A DNA stretch of 64,000 nucleotides from Prevotella sp. GTDB lineage: Bacteria; Bacteroidota; Bacteroidia; Bacteroidales; Dysgonomonadaceae. The notes under the pieces were generated by a model. That model saw nothing but the letters and a program-made list of their open reading frames with translations. It was not told the DNA's origin and did no database searches. The stretch lies in the NCBI GenBank assembly GCA_031285625.1, contig JAITVV010000067.1:1-64000 (forward strand), read 5' to 3'. Shown one piece after another: positions 1 to 9,500 of this stretch; the first letter of the stretch is position 1; each line of letters opens with the position of its first letter. The translations under genes and the position numbers were made by a program.

Positions 1-285
1 GAACAGATAACATTTGTCTATGCCAACGAAGCCGACTTGCTGAATGTTGCTCTCTTTGGAAAAACGGCTAAACAGTGGCGTGATGAAAACCCGAATGACA
101 AAGGAAATATCCGCGATTACGCCACGCTGGAACAGTTGGTTGTGCTGTCGAATCTGGAAAGTATTAATGCCTTGCTCATTCGTCAAGGTCTTCCACAAGG
201 GGAACGCCTTGTGCAACTTAACAACACAGCGATTACACAAATGCGCTCACTGACAAGCAATAAAAACTTGAAACGATTACAATAA
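1..285 (+). CDS. KilA-N domain protein, C-terminal part (5' end outside window)
   Basis: The frame is open from the first base to the TAA at 283-285, so only the last 94 residues are seen. The visible text (FVYANEADLLNVALFG, then KTAKQWRDENP, KGNIRDYATLEQLVVLSNLE and ERLVQLN) matches my memory of the C-terminal half of KilA-N/phage-antirepressor-like proteins common in Bacteroidota, which usually continue about 100-150 residues upstream. KilA-N proteins are predicted DNA-binding proteins of phage or mobile-element origin; their cellular role is not established. An internal TTG at 37 is not a credible start because the family homology extends to its left. Nothing downstream looks co-transcribed with it. 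Confidence 0.7.
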   Translation, partial: EQITFVYANEADLLNVALFGKTAKQWRDENPNDKGNIRDYATLEQLVVLSNLESINALLIRQGLPQGERLVQLNNTAITQMRSLTSNKNLKRLQ

Positions 286-719
286 TCTTAAAATTTGAAG
301 GCAATAAACCTTTCTTTATCCGAACACAAAGGTATGTTCCAAGAACGAAACGTCAAGGCTAAAATGAATTTTATCAAAAATCTTCCATTCTCATACCTCG
401 AAAGAGTATTTCCAATAAAAGCCTTGCCTTATTCATTCTTTCCACAGGAGGAGTGTTTATCGGAAAAAGAAAGGGAAAAAATATGTGTTGGTTCAAAAAT
501 AATGCGTACTTTTGGCGTGAGTTATTTGACAGTATAGCACCGCAAAACGCTGAAATACGCACGGTTACTAACTCGTTACCTCTGAAATCTGAAAAATTTA
601 CTAAAAGTTTATTTCTCAATCGGTTATATCAAACTGGTGAAAATCTAAAATAGATATCCTTTTGTCATCCTGAGGCACGAAGGATCTTGACTCTCAAAAG
701 AATTTAATAAAATAAACCA
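286..719. other. gene-free stretch with one half repeat
   Basis: About 430 bases without a credible gene. Short open frames on both strands (for example 295-537 plus and 374-619 minus) overlap each other, have no recognisable domain and lack family-like composition. The only structure I see is a single left arm of the dispersed palindromic repeat at 657-692. It could be decayed coding DNA left at the edge of a mobile region next to the KilA-N gene, but no residual homology was recognised. Confidence 0.5.
657..692 (+). repeat. half copy of dispersed palindromic repeat
   Basis: TTTTGTCATCCTGAGGCACG followed by AAGGATCTTGACTC resembles the left arm of the fuller copies at 2194-2280 and 17793-17871 (TTTGTCAT, then CTGA or TTGA, then a CGAAG core and ATCT). 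No right arm is visible here, so this looks like a solo arm. It lies 28 bases before the metallophosphoesterase start. Confidence 0.5.
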
Positions 720-2174
720 ATGAAAAAACATATACTGATAGCTGTAACCCTCTTTTGCGCAACAACGTTATTTGCCCAAAAGAATAATATCCAGCTTAAA
801 TTCAACAAAGATGGATATTTCAAAATTGCCCAGTTTACAGATTTGCACTGGAGTAATAATTCGCCTAATTGTAGTAAAACGATAGAAGTTATTAAGTCCG
901 TTATTGCCACAGAGAAACCTGATATGGCCATACTGACGGGGGACGTTGTCACCGATACCCCTGCTAAAGAAGGATGGCTCAGAATTGCCAAAATTTTTGA
1001 GGAAGTAAAAATTCCTTGGGCTGTAACATTAGGTAATCATGATGAAGAGGCCGGTATTACAAGAGATGGCGTTTTCGACCTTCTCAGTAATCTCCCGTAT
1101 TTCGTTGGAGAAAAAGGGCCGGAACTGACAGGCAGTGGTAATTATGTATTGCCTGTTCAGGCGCATAGTGGGACTAAAACCGCAGCTTTATTATATTGTA
1201 TCGATTCGCACAACAAACCATCTGCTTATAAATACGGGCATTACAACTGGATACATTTCAACCAGATTGACTGGTACCGCAAAACCAGTGATAAATATAC
1301 GGCGCAGAATAATGACACACCGCTTCCTGCATTGATGTTTTTCCATATACCCGTTTTGGAATTCAATAATATTGTCGGAAAAGAAAAAACAATCGGTAAT
1401 AAAGAAGAAGGTGTAGCTTCTCCGGAAATAAATTCAGGTATGTTTTGTTCCATAGTGGAGAAGAAAGATGTAATGGGTGTATTTGTAGGACATGATCATA
1501 ATAATGACTATATAGGTATCGATCAGGGAATAGCGCTGGCATTCGGACGTACTACCGGAGTAGATGCTTATGGTAAACTGGAAAGAGGCGGACGAATCAT
1601 AAAAATGTATGAAGATAAAAACCAGTTCGATACATGGATACGAACCCCTAAAGGCATAGAGTTGGAATATTACTATCCTTCGGGATTATCCTTATCCGAC
1701 GAAGAAACAATGGAATACCTGCCTGCTAAGAAACTTGAGGTTGTACGTCAGGGCGTGGCATACAAATACTATGAGGCTGATCATAAGCTGATACACACTG
1801 ATATGATCGCTTCCGCTAAATTTATAAAAGAGGGGATACTTAATAATTTCTCTATTGCTCCGGCTACAGCTATGGACTCTATGGCTCTTGAATTTAAGGC
1901 ATATATAAAAATACCGGAAAGAGGGGTTTACCAGTTCTATACATTTTCTGATGATGGTTCCAAACTTTTTATTGACGGTAAGGTGGTTGTAGATAATGAC
2001 GGTTCGCACAGCCTGAAACGTGCTGATGGGAAAATCGCCCTCGAAGCAGGATATCATGAGCTGAAACTTCTGTATTTTGAAAATTATATGGGAGAATTTC
2101 TTGAAGTAGGTATATCGAGCCGCAATATAAGGGAAGATGTTATTCCGGATAATATGCTTTATATTGGTAAATAA
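720..2174 (+). CDS. secreted metallophosphoesterase with C-terminal PA14 domain
   Basis: A 484-residue protein with a signal peptide (MKKHILIAVTLFCATTLFAQ). Residues about 25-300 form a calcineurin-like phosphoesterase with the usual metal-binding blocks: FTDLHW, LTGDVV, LGNHDE and VGHDHNND. This is the layout of the purple-acid-phosphatase-like/DcrA family, which hydrolyses phosphomonoesters or diesters with two metal ions. The last ~125 residues (FYTFSDDGSKLFIDG, then GYHELKLLYFEN) are a PA14 beta-barrel, a module linked with carbohydrate binding, so the enzyme probably acts on a glycan-associated phosphate at the cell surface or in the periplasm. The gene stands alone between two palindromic repeats and no promoter was identified. 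Exact substrate unknown. Confidence 0.85.
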   Translation: MKKHILIAVTLFCATTLFAQKNNIQLKFNKDGYFKIAQFTDLHWSNNSPNCSKTIEVIKSVIATEKPDMAILTGDVVTDTPAKEGWLRIAKIFEEVKIPWAVTLGNHDEEAGITRDGVFDLLSNLPYFVGEKGPELTGSGNYVLPVQAHSGTKTAALLYCIDSHNKPSAYKYGHYNWIHFNQIDWYRKTSDKYTAQNNDTPLPALMFFHIPVLEFNNIVGKEKTIGNKEEGVASPEINSGMFCSIVEKKDVMGVFVGHDHNNDYIGIDQGIALAFGRTTGVDAYGKLERGGRIIKMYEDKNQFDTWIRTPKGIELEYYYPSGLSLSDEETMEYLPAKKLEVVRQGVAYKYYEADHKLIHTDMIASAKFIKEGILNNFSIAPATAMDSMALEFKAYIKIPERGVYQFYTFSDDGSKLFIDGKVVVDNDGSHSLKRADGKIALEAGYHELKLLYFENYMGEFLEVGISSRNIREDVIPDNMLYIGK

Positions 2175-2193
2175 TTATCTAATATAAGATAAC

Positions 2194-2280
2194 TTTTGTC
2201 ATGCTGACGAAGGAAGCATCTCGACCCATTTATCAAAGAAAGAAGAGACGGGATTCTTCATTACATTCAGAATGACAATA
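2194..2280. repeat. dispersed palindromic repeat, full copy
   Basis: The left arm TTTTGTCATGCTGACGAAGG (continuing AAGCATCTCGAC) faces a right arm GATTCTTCATTACATTCAGA ending in ATGACAATA. The right arm read backwards starts TTGTCATTCTGAATGTAATG. The two arms form an imperfect inverted repeat around a short spacer. The same right-arm string recurs at 17841-17871. It is a REP-like intergenic element placed downstream of the phosphoesterase, where it could fold in the 3' transcript. Confidence 0.75.
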
Positions 2281-2312
2281 AACAGTCAAACAGGTAACAG
2301 AAAAAACATAGC

Positions 2313-2338
2313 AAAAAGTGTCACTTTTGTCACCTTTT
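2313..2338 (+). promoter_or_regulatory. 9-bp tandem TGTCACYTT element upstream of GH63-like gene
   Basis: Two direct copies, TGTCACTTT and TGTCACCTT, follow AAAAAG, and the first half reads as a palindrome (AAAAGTG, one base, CACTTTT). A closely related element occurs in the same orientation relative to the GH95 gene at 17927-17952. It lies 53 bases before the ATG at 2392. It may be a regulator site or a small intergenic repeat; the sequence does not decide. Confidence 0.4.
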
Positions 2339-2391
2339 GCAAATAAAATATTGAAAATAAATAGTTTACAAAAAGTAACAAATACCATAAA

Positions 2392-3996
2392 ATGAAAAGA
2401 ATTTTAAGTATTATTGTTCTGACTTTAGTCTCATTCAACTTATTCTCACAAGAGAATGACGAGACACCTCCTAAATATAATCTTCCTTACAAAAACACAT
2501 ATGTAAAGGAAGCATTGGTAACCGAGAATGAATTTCGCATAACCAGACCGGAAGAGATCATCCCTAAGAGCTTTGAGGAAGCTAAGAATATACTGCCTGC
2601 CCCTATCTGGGAAGGACATGCAAAGGAGATTGAAATGTATTGGAGAGCATGGGAGATAGCAGTAGGTAATATCCGTCAGCCACAGAAGGGTTCGGGCTTT
2701 GTTTCCAGTTATCTCGATACAGCCTATAACGGCAACATATTCATGTGGGATTCTTCCTTTATGATGATGTTTGCCCGCTATGGATACCGTTTCTTTCCAT
2801 TCCAACATACATTGGATAATTTTTATGCAAAACAACATCCTGATGGTTTTATCTGTCGTGAAATTAAAGCTGATGGAGCAGACTGTTTCGAACGTTACGA
2901 TCCCACAAGTACCGGACCTAACCTGTTGCCGTGGAGCGAGATATTATATTATAAACAGTATGGTGATAACGAACGACTTGAAAAGATATTCCCTGCGTTA
3001 TGTGCTTACTATAAGTGGCTAAAACTAAACCGTACATGGCCTAATGGAACCTACTGGTCGAGCGGCTGGGGTACAGGTATGGATAATATGCCCCGGGTAC
3101 AGCCTCAGTATAATATGATCTATAGCCACGGTCATATGGTATGGCTGGATGCATGTCTGCAACAAATACTGATGGCAAATGTGCTTCTCGAAATCGGTTT
3201 CTACCTGGAACGCTGGCAGGAGATCGAAGAGTTTGAAGACGAAATAAAAATGCTTACCAAATATGTACATGATAATCTTTGGGATGAGAAAACCGGATTC
3301 CTATACGATCAGTATGCAGACGGAAGCCTGAGTACAACAATGGGAATGCCTGCTTTCTGGGCTTTGCATACCGATGTGCTGGATACCAGGCAACTGGACA
3401 GAATGGTTAAACATCTGGACAACCCTAAGACATTTAATCGTCCACACAGAGTTCCATCCCTATCTGCCGATAATCCAAAATACAATCCGAAAGGACGTTA
3501 CTGGCAGGGCGGAGTATGGCCGGGCACGAACTATATGGTGATAACAGGTCTTGATAAAAAAGGATATACAAAACAAGCTAAAGAAATAGCTGCCAATCAT
3601 TATAAGAATGTATTTGAAGTATATAAAAACACAGGTACATTCTGGGAATATTATGCACCGGAAGCCGCCGAACCTGGATTCATGGCTCGTAAAGAGTTCG
3701 TTGGATGGACAGGTCTTCCTCCTATCGCTGTATTTATAGAATATATACTGGGTGTACGTTCCGATTTTGCAAACAACTCTGTTGTATGGGATATAACCCA
3801 AACTGAAGCACATGGTATAGAAAGATATCCTTATGGTCCTGACGGATTAGTTACATTCAAAGTAAACAAACGCGGCTCTGCAGACGAAACTCCATCTGTA
3901 ACCGTAGAATCAAACAGAGCTTTTGAACTAACAATAAGCTGGGGAAAAGATAAGAGTAAGAAAGTGAGTATAAAAGAAGGGAAGCAAATCATCTAA
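2392..3996 (+). CDS. GH63-like (alpha/alpha)6-barrel glycosidase, secreted
   Basis: A 534-residue protein with signal peptide MKRILSIIVLTLVSFNLFSQ. The fold is that of the GH63/mannosylglycerate-hydrolase-like (MGH1) branch of six-hairpin glycosidases. Supporting blocks are FMWDSSFMMMF, WGTGMDNMPR (the aspartate is the likely general acid), YWQGGVWPGTNYMV and TFWEYYAPE (the glutamate is the likely base). GH63-type enzymes are inverting alpha-glycosidases acting on alpha-glucosides or related alpha-linked sugars. Length fits the shorter bacterial members. It stands alone, with a 9-bp tandem element just upstream. The substrate cannot be read from sequence; an alpha-glucoside or alpha-mannosylglycerate-like linkage is the family expectation. 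Confidence 0.75.
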   Translation: MKRILSIIVLTLVSFNLFSQENDETPPKYNLPYKNTYVKEALVTENEFRITRPEEIIPKSFEEAKNILPAPIWEGHAKEIEMYWRAWEIAVGNIRQPQKGSGFVSSYLDTAYNGNIFMWDSSFMMMFARYGYRFFPFQHTLDNFYAKQHPDGFICREIKADGADCFERYDPTSTGPNLLPWSEILYYKQYGDNERLEKIFPALCAYYKWLKLNRTWPNGTYWSSGWGTGMDNMPRVQPQYNMIYSHGHMVWLDACLQQILMANVLLEIGFYLERWQEIEEFEDEIKMLTKYVHDNLWDEKTGFLYDQYADGSLSTTMGMPAFWALHTDVLDTRQLDRMVKHLDNPKTFNRPHRVPSLSADNPKYNPKGRYWQGGVWPGTNYMVITGLDKKGYTKQAKEIAANHYKNVFEVYKNTGTFWEYYAPEAAEPGFMARKEFVGWTGLPPIAVFIEYILGVRSDFANNSVVWDITQTEAHGIERYPYGPDGLVTFKVNKRGSADETPSVTVESNRAFELTISWGKDKSKKVSIKEGKQII

Positions 3997-4081
3997 AGAT
4001 AAGGGTTACTCTGCAATGAAAAAGAACACCTGAATAATGAGTACAATAGGATATTATATGTCACTTCTTCATAAAGTATCA

Positions 4082-4098
4082 TAACCTAAATTAGGTTA
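4082..4098. promoter_or_regulatory. 17-bp perfect palindrome before GH109-like remnant
   Basis: TAACCTAA, one A, then TTAGGTTA: eight-base arms with a single central base, ending two bases before the ATG at 4101. The spacing is too tight for an RNA hairpin with a full stem, so a dimeric repressor site is possible. Chance occurrence in AT-rich DNA is also possible. Confidence 0.35.
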
Positions 4099-4100
4099 CC

Positions 4101-4393
4101 ATGAAGAAAATTACATTTATCTTATTCTACCTCATTTTTCTAGGAACATTGACTTTATCTGCCCAGAGTATTATTAAAACTCCGGCACCTCCCCGACCAG
4201 CCGGACAAACAGATGTATTAGGTTTACGTTGTGACCCGATTCCGACTGTTCGCGTTGGCTTTATTGGTATAGGACAACATGTCTGGTAAAATTAACAGAG
4301 AAATCAGTCGAAAACAATGGTGCACCTGTAGAAATTCCTGATTTCACGCGTGGAGCATGGAATAAACTAAAAGGTCTCAAATTTGCCGAATAA
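4101..4393 (+). pseudogene. GH109/Gfo-Idh-MocA gene remnant, internally deleted
   Basis: The first frame starts at 4101 with a signal peptide (MKKITFILFYLIFLGTLTLSAQ), then DPIPTVRVGFIGIG, the N-terminal nucleotide-binding start of secreted GH109-type NAD-dependent alpha-N-acetylgalactosaminidases (Gfo/Idh/MocA family, normally about 450 residues). The frame then hits TAA at 4287-4289. From about 4292 a different frame reads LTEKSVENNGAPVEIPDFTR then GAWNKLKGLKFAE and stops at 4391-4393, which looks like the normal C-terminus of the same family. About 380 central residues are missing and the two ends are joined out of frame. A hairpin terminator follows at once, so the original 3' end is retained. 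Confidence 0.7.
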
Positions 4394-4400
4394 TTATATA

Positions 4401-4445
4401 AAAGGAGGCTCAGGCTGATAAAATATTAGTCTGAGCCTCTTTTTT
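4401..4445 (+). terminator. rho-independent terminator after GH109 remnant
   Basis: Arms AGGCTCAGGCT (4406-4416) and AGTCTGAGCCT (4428-4438) pair with one mismatch and are flanked by AAAAG on the left and a run of six T on the right. It ends the transcript of the remnant and separates it from the ECF sigma promoter. Confidence 0.8.
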
Positions 4446-4464
4446 ATAGAAATCTTCCAAAAAA

Positions 4465-4496
4465 GTTTTCATAGATACACAAAATCCTTATTTTTG
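4465..4496 (+). promoter_or_regulatory. Bacteroidota-type promoter for ECF sigma gene
   Basis: TATTTTTG at 4489-4496 fits the Bacteroidota -7 consensus TAnnTTTG. A weak TTTTC at about 4466-4470 sits at roughly -33 distance. Transcription would start near 4503, leaving about 20 bases before the TTG start at 4523, which supports that unusual start codon. Confidence 0.5.
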
Positions 4497-4522
4497 TATA
4501 AAGAATTCTAAAATAAAGTTAA

Positions 4523-5095
4523 TTGGATTTTACTCAGATTTGGAATGATTTCAGGGAAGGTGATGATCAGGCCTTTTCTATACTTTTTGAAACATATTTA
4601 GACCCGCTCTATAGATACGGGATGAAATTTGTTTCCGACGAGGACATTGTAAAAGATTGCATTCAAGATTTATTTGTGAAAATACATACTAATCGTGCTA
4701 CATTGTCTGCAACTCAGAATCCTAAATTCTATCTGCTGCTTTCTCTTAAAAACTTAATCATAGATACAATAACCAGAAATAAACGTTTGACATACGTCTC
4801 CCCTGAAAACCTACCTTTTATCGCAACTTATCAATACGGAGAAGATGAAGATCAGGAAGAGATTAATGAAGAGACTAAAGAGAAATTCGAAAAAGTTCTA
4901 GGCTTATTAAATCCAAGACAAAAAGAAGCGATCTATCTACGATTTCAAATGGAACTTTCATATGAAGAGATTTCTCAGCTGCTAGATATCAATTATCAAT
5001 CTGCTCGTAATTTAATCCATCGGTCAATTACGAAGATAAGGGAGAATATAGATTTTTCAGTCTTTATTCTTCTTTTCCTAAAAACTTTCAGTTAA
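4523..5095 (+). CDS. ECF-type RNA polymerase sigma factor
   Basis: A 190-residue sigma-70 family protein of the Bacteroidetes PUL type. Region 2 (about 10-80) contains FREGDDQAFSILFETYLDPL and IVKDCIQDLFVKI. Region 4 (about 128-180) has LNPRQKEAIYLRF, LSYEEISQLLDI and ARNLIHRSI. The start is TTG at 4523: the preceding in-frame codon is TAA at 4520-4522, and the next ATG (4621) would cut into region 2. It is held by the FecR anti-sigma factor encoded 109 bases downstream and should activate the SusC/SusD operon when the STN domain of SusC signals that ligand is bound. The C-terminal tail (SVFILLFLKTFS) is hydrophobic, which is frequent in this subgroup. Confidence 0.9.
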   Translation: MDFTQIWNDFREGDDQAFSILFETYLDPLYRYGMKFVSDEDIVKDCIQDLFVKIHTNRATLSATQNPKFYLLLSLKNLIIDTITRNKRLTYVSPENLPFIATYQYGEDEDQEEINEETKEKFEKVLGLLNPRQKEAIYLRFQMELSYEEISQLLDINYQSARNLIHRSITKIRENIDFSVFILLFLKTFS

Positions 5096-5204
5096 TCGAT
5101 TTCGAAACTCCTCCTGAAAGATTTTTCATTTACTGTAATATTTTTATAATGATTGAGTACATGCCCAATGTATTAATCGTTTCCTTTTTAAATACACTTA
5201 ATTT

Positions 5205-6398
5205 ATGTCTGCAAATCATTCTGACAATATCATATTCTCTCTATTAGATGATGATCTATTCATACGATGGGTTCTATATCCGACACCAGAACTCAATCTA
5301 TACTGGCAAGAGCAAATAAATAAGAATGAGGAGTTAAAATCAAACATCTACACATTGAAAGATATTATAAACAAGCTCAAAATAAAAGAGCCGACACTAT
5401 CACAAGATGACAGAATGGCAATTTGGAGCAAAATTGAGCAAAACACACTTCATAAAACAAAGAAGCAACCAGCTAGAAGAGTTTGGCTGCAAGTAGCTTC
5501 TATAGCTGCTGTAATAGCTCTGTTAGTTGGCGGATACTGGGTATTTGTGCAAAATCAGGGAACATTAACGGAAACTGATTATACTTCTATCATTGTAAAA
5601 GATGAGCAATTTATCCGTTCAGATGATGTAGTACTAACACTCCCTGATAACAAGAAGGTTGCTGTTGACAGTTCAAACATTATCTATAACAAAGAAGGGA
5701 TATCTAACATACACTCAGAACAAGCAAAGGCTGAAACTGACAAGCTACAACTAAATCAATTGACTGTTCCTTATGGGAAAACAATATCCCTAACATTGAG
5801 TGATGGTACCAAAATGTGGGTAAATTCGGGAAGTAGAGTCATCTACCCTTCGGTTTTTGGTAAAGACAAACGGGAAATATTTGTTTCGGGAGAAATATAT
5901 CTGGATGTAGTAAAAAATCCAGATCTACCTTTCATTGTAAAAACAAACCATATAAATGTAAATGTGCTGGGTACAAAGTTTAATGTCTCTGCATACGATA
6001 ATGAATCTACTCAATCTGTCGTTTTGGTTTCAGGTGCAGTAGGAGTAAAAAGTAACGAACTGAAAGGGAACTACAATATTCTACCTAATCAGAAATTTTC
6101 TTATCAGGCCTCATCTAAAGAAGTAAATATCCAAAAAGTAGATGTAAATAATTATATATCCTGGATACAAGGGTATCTTCTCTTAAACAGTGAAAATCTG
6201 GACAGTGTATTACAAAAACTGGAAAGGCACTATAATATTTCATTCTCTTATGATTCAAATAAATTAAAAGATATACGCGTAAGTGGAAAATTAGACTTAC
6301 ATGGCGGAATCGAAGGTGTATTAAAATATATAGCGATCACCGTACCTATAAATTATAGCATAAATGGCAAAACCATAAAAATCGAATTAAAATCTTAA
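5205..6398 (+). CDS. FecR-family anti-sigma factor
   Basis: A 397-residue inner-membrane protein. A cytoplasmic N-terminal segment (1-92) binds the sigma factor, one membrane helix spans about 93-115 (VWLQVASIAAVIALLVGGYW), and a periplasmic FecR domain runs about 180-285 (LTVPYGKTISLTLSDGTKMW, NHINVNVLGTKFNV). A DUF4974-type C-terminal domain with an STN-like fold covers about 325-395 (LDSVLQKLERHYNISFSYD). It is expected to relay the outer-membrane signal from the STN domain of the adjacent SusC to the ECF sigma factor upstream, by analogy with FecA/FecR/FecI. Confidence 0.92.
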   Translation: MSANHSDNIIFSLLDDDLFIRWVLYPTPELNLYWQEQINKNEELKSNIYTLKDIINKLKIKEPTLSQDDRMAIWSKIEQNTLHKTKKQPARRVWLQVASIAAVIALLVGGYWVFVQNQGTLTETDYTSIIVKDEQFIRSDDVVLTLPDNKKVAVDSSNIIYNKEGISNIHSEQAKAETDKLQLNQLTVPYGKTISLTLSDGTKMWVNSGSRVIYPSVFGKDKREIFVSGEIYLDVVKNPDLPFIVKTNHINVNVLGTKFNVSAYDNESTQSVVLVSGAVGVKSNELKGNYNILPNQKFSYQASSKEVNIQKVDVNNYISWIQGYLLLNSENLDSVLQKLERHYNISFSYDSNKLKDIRVSGKLDLHGGIEGVLKYIAITVPINYSINGKTIKIELKS

Positions 6399-6435
6399 AT
6401 ATAAAATGCTTATGAAAGGATAAGTGCTCAATTAT

Positions 6436-6452
6436 CAGGTAGTTTTTACCTG
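6436..6452 (+). other. short hairpin in leader before susC-type gene
   Basis: CAGGTA (6436-6441), loop GTTTT, TACCTG (6447-6452): a perfect six-base stem in the 114-base gap between the anti-sigma gene and the SusC gene. It is not followed by a T run, so it is not a terminator. A role in the SusC mRNA leader is only a possibility. Confidence 0.3.
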
Positions 6453-6512
6453 CAAATAGTTAACCAGTTCAAAAAGAATAAAAATTTATTAACTTTAATC
6501 TAATGGAATTCT

Positions 6513-9500
6513 ATGAAACAATTCATTAAAAAGGACAATCCATGTAAATTTAAAAAATGCTTTCGGATGATGAAAATAAGTATTTTTTTAATGTTTCTTA
6601 GCATCGGAGTGGCTTCTGCAAGTTCCACATATAGTCAGAATGCCATGTTATCATTGAAAGTTCAGAACAAGACACTGAAAGATGTTTTCCGTGACATAGA
6701 AAGTCAAAGTGAATATATCTTCTTTTACAATGATGAAGCAGTAAATGTAAATAAGCGAGTAGACGTATCTGTTAACGAAGCTACTATCTATGAAGTACTG
6801 GATCAGGTACTTGACAAGAAACAGTCTAGTTACAAAGTGGTAGACAGACAAGTTATTTTATTTAAAAATGTTGTAGCTCCTAATCCCGAAAGTGAGGTTG
6901 TAAAGGAAGAGCAACAGACATATACCACAACAGGTGTGGTAAAAAGTAATACTGGTGAACCGCTTATCGGAGTCAGTGTTATCGAGAAAGGAACAACAAA
7001 TGGTGTTCTCACCGATATTGATGGTACTTTTACAATTAAGACAGCAAGTAATAATGTGACCCTTGTTTTCAGTTATATCGGTTTCGAATCTACTGAGATA
7101 CAAACAAACGGAAGACAGAAAATAGATGTAATCCTTCAGGAAAAAGCATCTGACCTGGACGAAGTGATCGTGGTTGCATACGGTACACAAAAGAAAAGCT
7201 CTGTGACTGGTGCAATCTCAGTAGTAAATGCTGATAAATTAAAAACGGTGACTACCCCGAATGTAAATGCCATGCTACAAGGGAAAGTAGCCGGAGTACA
7301 GGTACTAAACAAAAGTGGTAAACCAGGCGAGGCCGCTGATATAAAGATCAGGGGTAAAGGCACACTTAATGCAAATACTAATCCTCTATGGGTAATTGAT
7401 GGTGTAGTATCCGGTACAGGTGCATCACTTAACCCGAATGAGATAGAAACGATCAGCGTACTAAAAGATGGTGCAGCCACAGCATTATACGGTTCCAGAG
7501 CTACAAATGGTGTTATACTTGTAACCACTAAAAGCGGACGTATGGGTGAAAACAAAGTAGATGTTTCTGTTAAGCTTGGAATTAATAATCATAATCTGGG
7601 TAAATTTAAGTTAATGAATGGCCAAGAGTTATATAACTATGCAAACTCAATGCCTGGAATAAAAAATGTTTTCCCTAAATTCTCCGAAGATCTTTTAAAA
7701 CATGATACAGATTGGTATGACCTTGCCACTCAGACTGGGTTTACTCAGAACTATACCGTTTCGTATACAGGAGGTGGGGATAAAGTCAGATCTTTTGTTT
7801 CTGCAGATTACTATGGAGAAGAAGGCGCTGTAAAAGGTTATAAATATGACCGCTTCAATGTAAGAAGCAATAATGATTATAAAATTTCCGACAAATTAAC
7901 CCTGAAAACAAAAATAGCCGGAAGTTACTCTACAGTCGATGATAAGATACATAGTGTTCAGAGTGCTATGAATTATCTTCCTTGGGATTATCCTTACAAT
8001 GAAGATGGCAGTATCCGTACCGGAAAAGAAGCTGACTGGTATGGCAGGGATAAATCAAATTATTTATATAATCGAAAACTAGACTGGGGTAAATCAAAAA
8101 CACTAGGCGTTACAGCCACAATAGGTGCTGAATATAGAATAACCGATTACCTGACATTCGAATCCACTAATAATATCGGATATACTTACAAACGAACAAC
8201 AAATTATGGAGACCCCCGTTCTATCGGTGCATCAGAATATAGTGGCTCTATTAACAGTATAAACGAGTTTACAACAACCAGATATACGAATCAACTTTTA
8301 CGTTTCAATCATATATTCAACGATATACATGCTGTAAGTGCATTTCTGGGATATGAGTATAGTGATTATCAGTACGAAAAAGATGATGTAACTGCCAGAG
8401 GAATACCTCCGGGAGGAGAAGTATTGGGTGTAGCTGCAAATCCATATGCAACTAAAGGTGAAAAAAGAGAAACAGCAATGCAATCTGTTTACTTTAACGC
8501 CAATTATACATATAACGACAAATATATGGGGCAGTTTTCATATAGGCTTGACGGTTCTTCCCAATTTGGTAGTGATAATCGCTACGGAAGCTTCTTTACT
8601 TTTGGAGGAGCATGGTCTATACATAATGAGAATTTTATGAAAGATATAGAGTTTATAAATCAGTTAAAACTCAGGGCAAGTTACGGATCAGTTGGCAACA
8701 ATCCTGCCAGCAGCTACGATTACATGTCATTATACTCTTTATCAACCCATTACAACGGAATTCCGGCTGCTTTTCCTGAAGTACTTGGTAATTCTGATTT
8801 ATCATGGGAAAAATGTTATGAAACAAACATAGCATTGGATACACGTTTATTCGACCGGGTTAATTTCAGCATCGATTATTATTATAAAAATACTTCAGAC
8901 TTATTATATGCTGTTCCTTTAACTAATATCACAGGATATTCAAGCCAATGGCAGAATATTGGTGCTGTTAAAAATGAAGGCGTCGAAATCACATTAAGCC
9001 CCGAGATAATAAAGACTAAAGACTTCACTTGGGATATGGATTTCAACATCGGAATTAACAAAAGTAAGATCAAAGAATTATATGAAGGCAAGCGCCAGAT
9101 TGATGGAAACAAGGTCAGGGAAGAAGGTGATGCTATGGATACATGGTTTATGTATGAGTGGGCTGGTGTAGACAGATACTCAGGCGCACCTCTATGGTAT
9201 ATGCAGAATGAAGATGGAACAAAAACATTAACAACAGATTATGCTAAAGCATCCCGTGAAAAAATGGGCAGTTCAAATCCGGATTTCACAGGAGGTATAA
9301 TGACAAGACTTTCATATAAAGGACTCTCTTTATCTGCAGCATTCTCTTTTGTTTCGGGAAGTAAAATCTATCATTATGCACGTGAGTTTTACGATAATGA
9401 CGGATACTATGTTACATATAATTCTATGAAACTGAATGATGGTTGGTCCAGATGGGAGAATCCGGGTGATATTGCAACACATCCTCAAGCTATAGCCGGA

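Noticed and set aside
295-537. 80-residue plus-strand frame after the KilA-N gene
   Set aside because: No recognisable domain, overlaps an 81-residue frame on the other strand, no promoter or ribosome-binding context; treated as non-coding.
4101-4289. 62-residue secreted peptide as an intact small gene
   Set aside because: The sequence is the N-terminus of a GH109-like protein and the matching C-terminus follows out of frame, so a deleted pseudogene explains it better.
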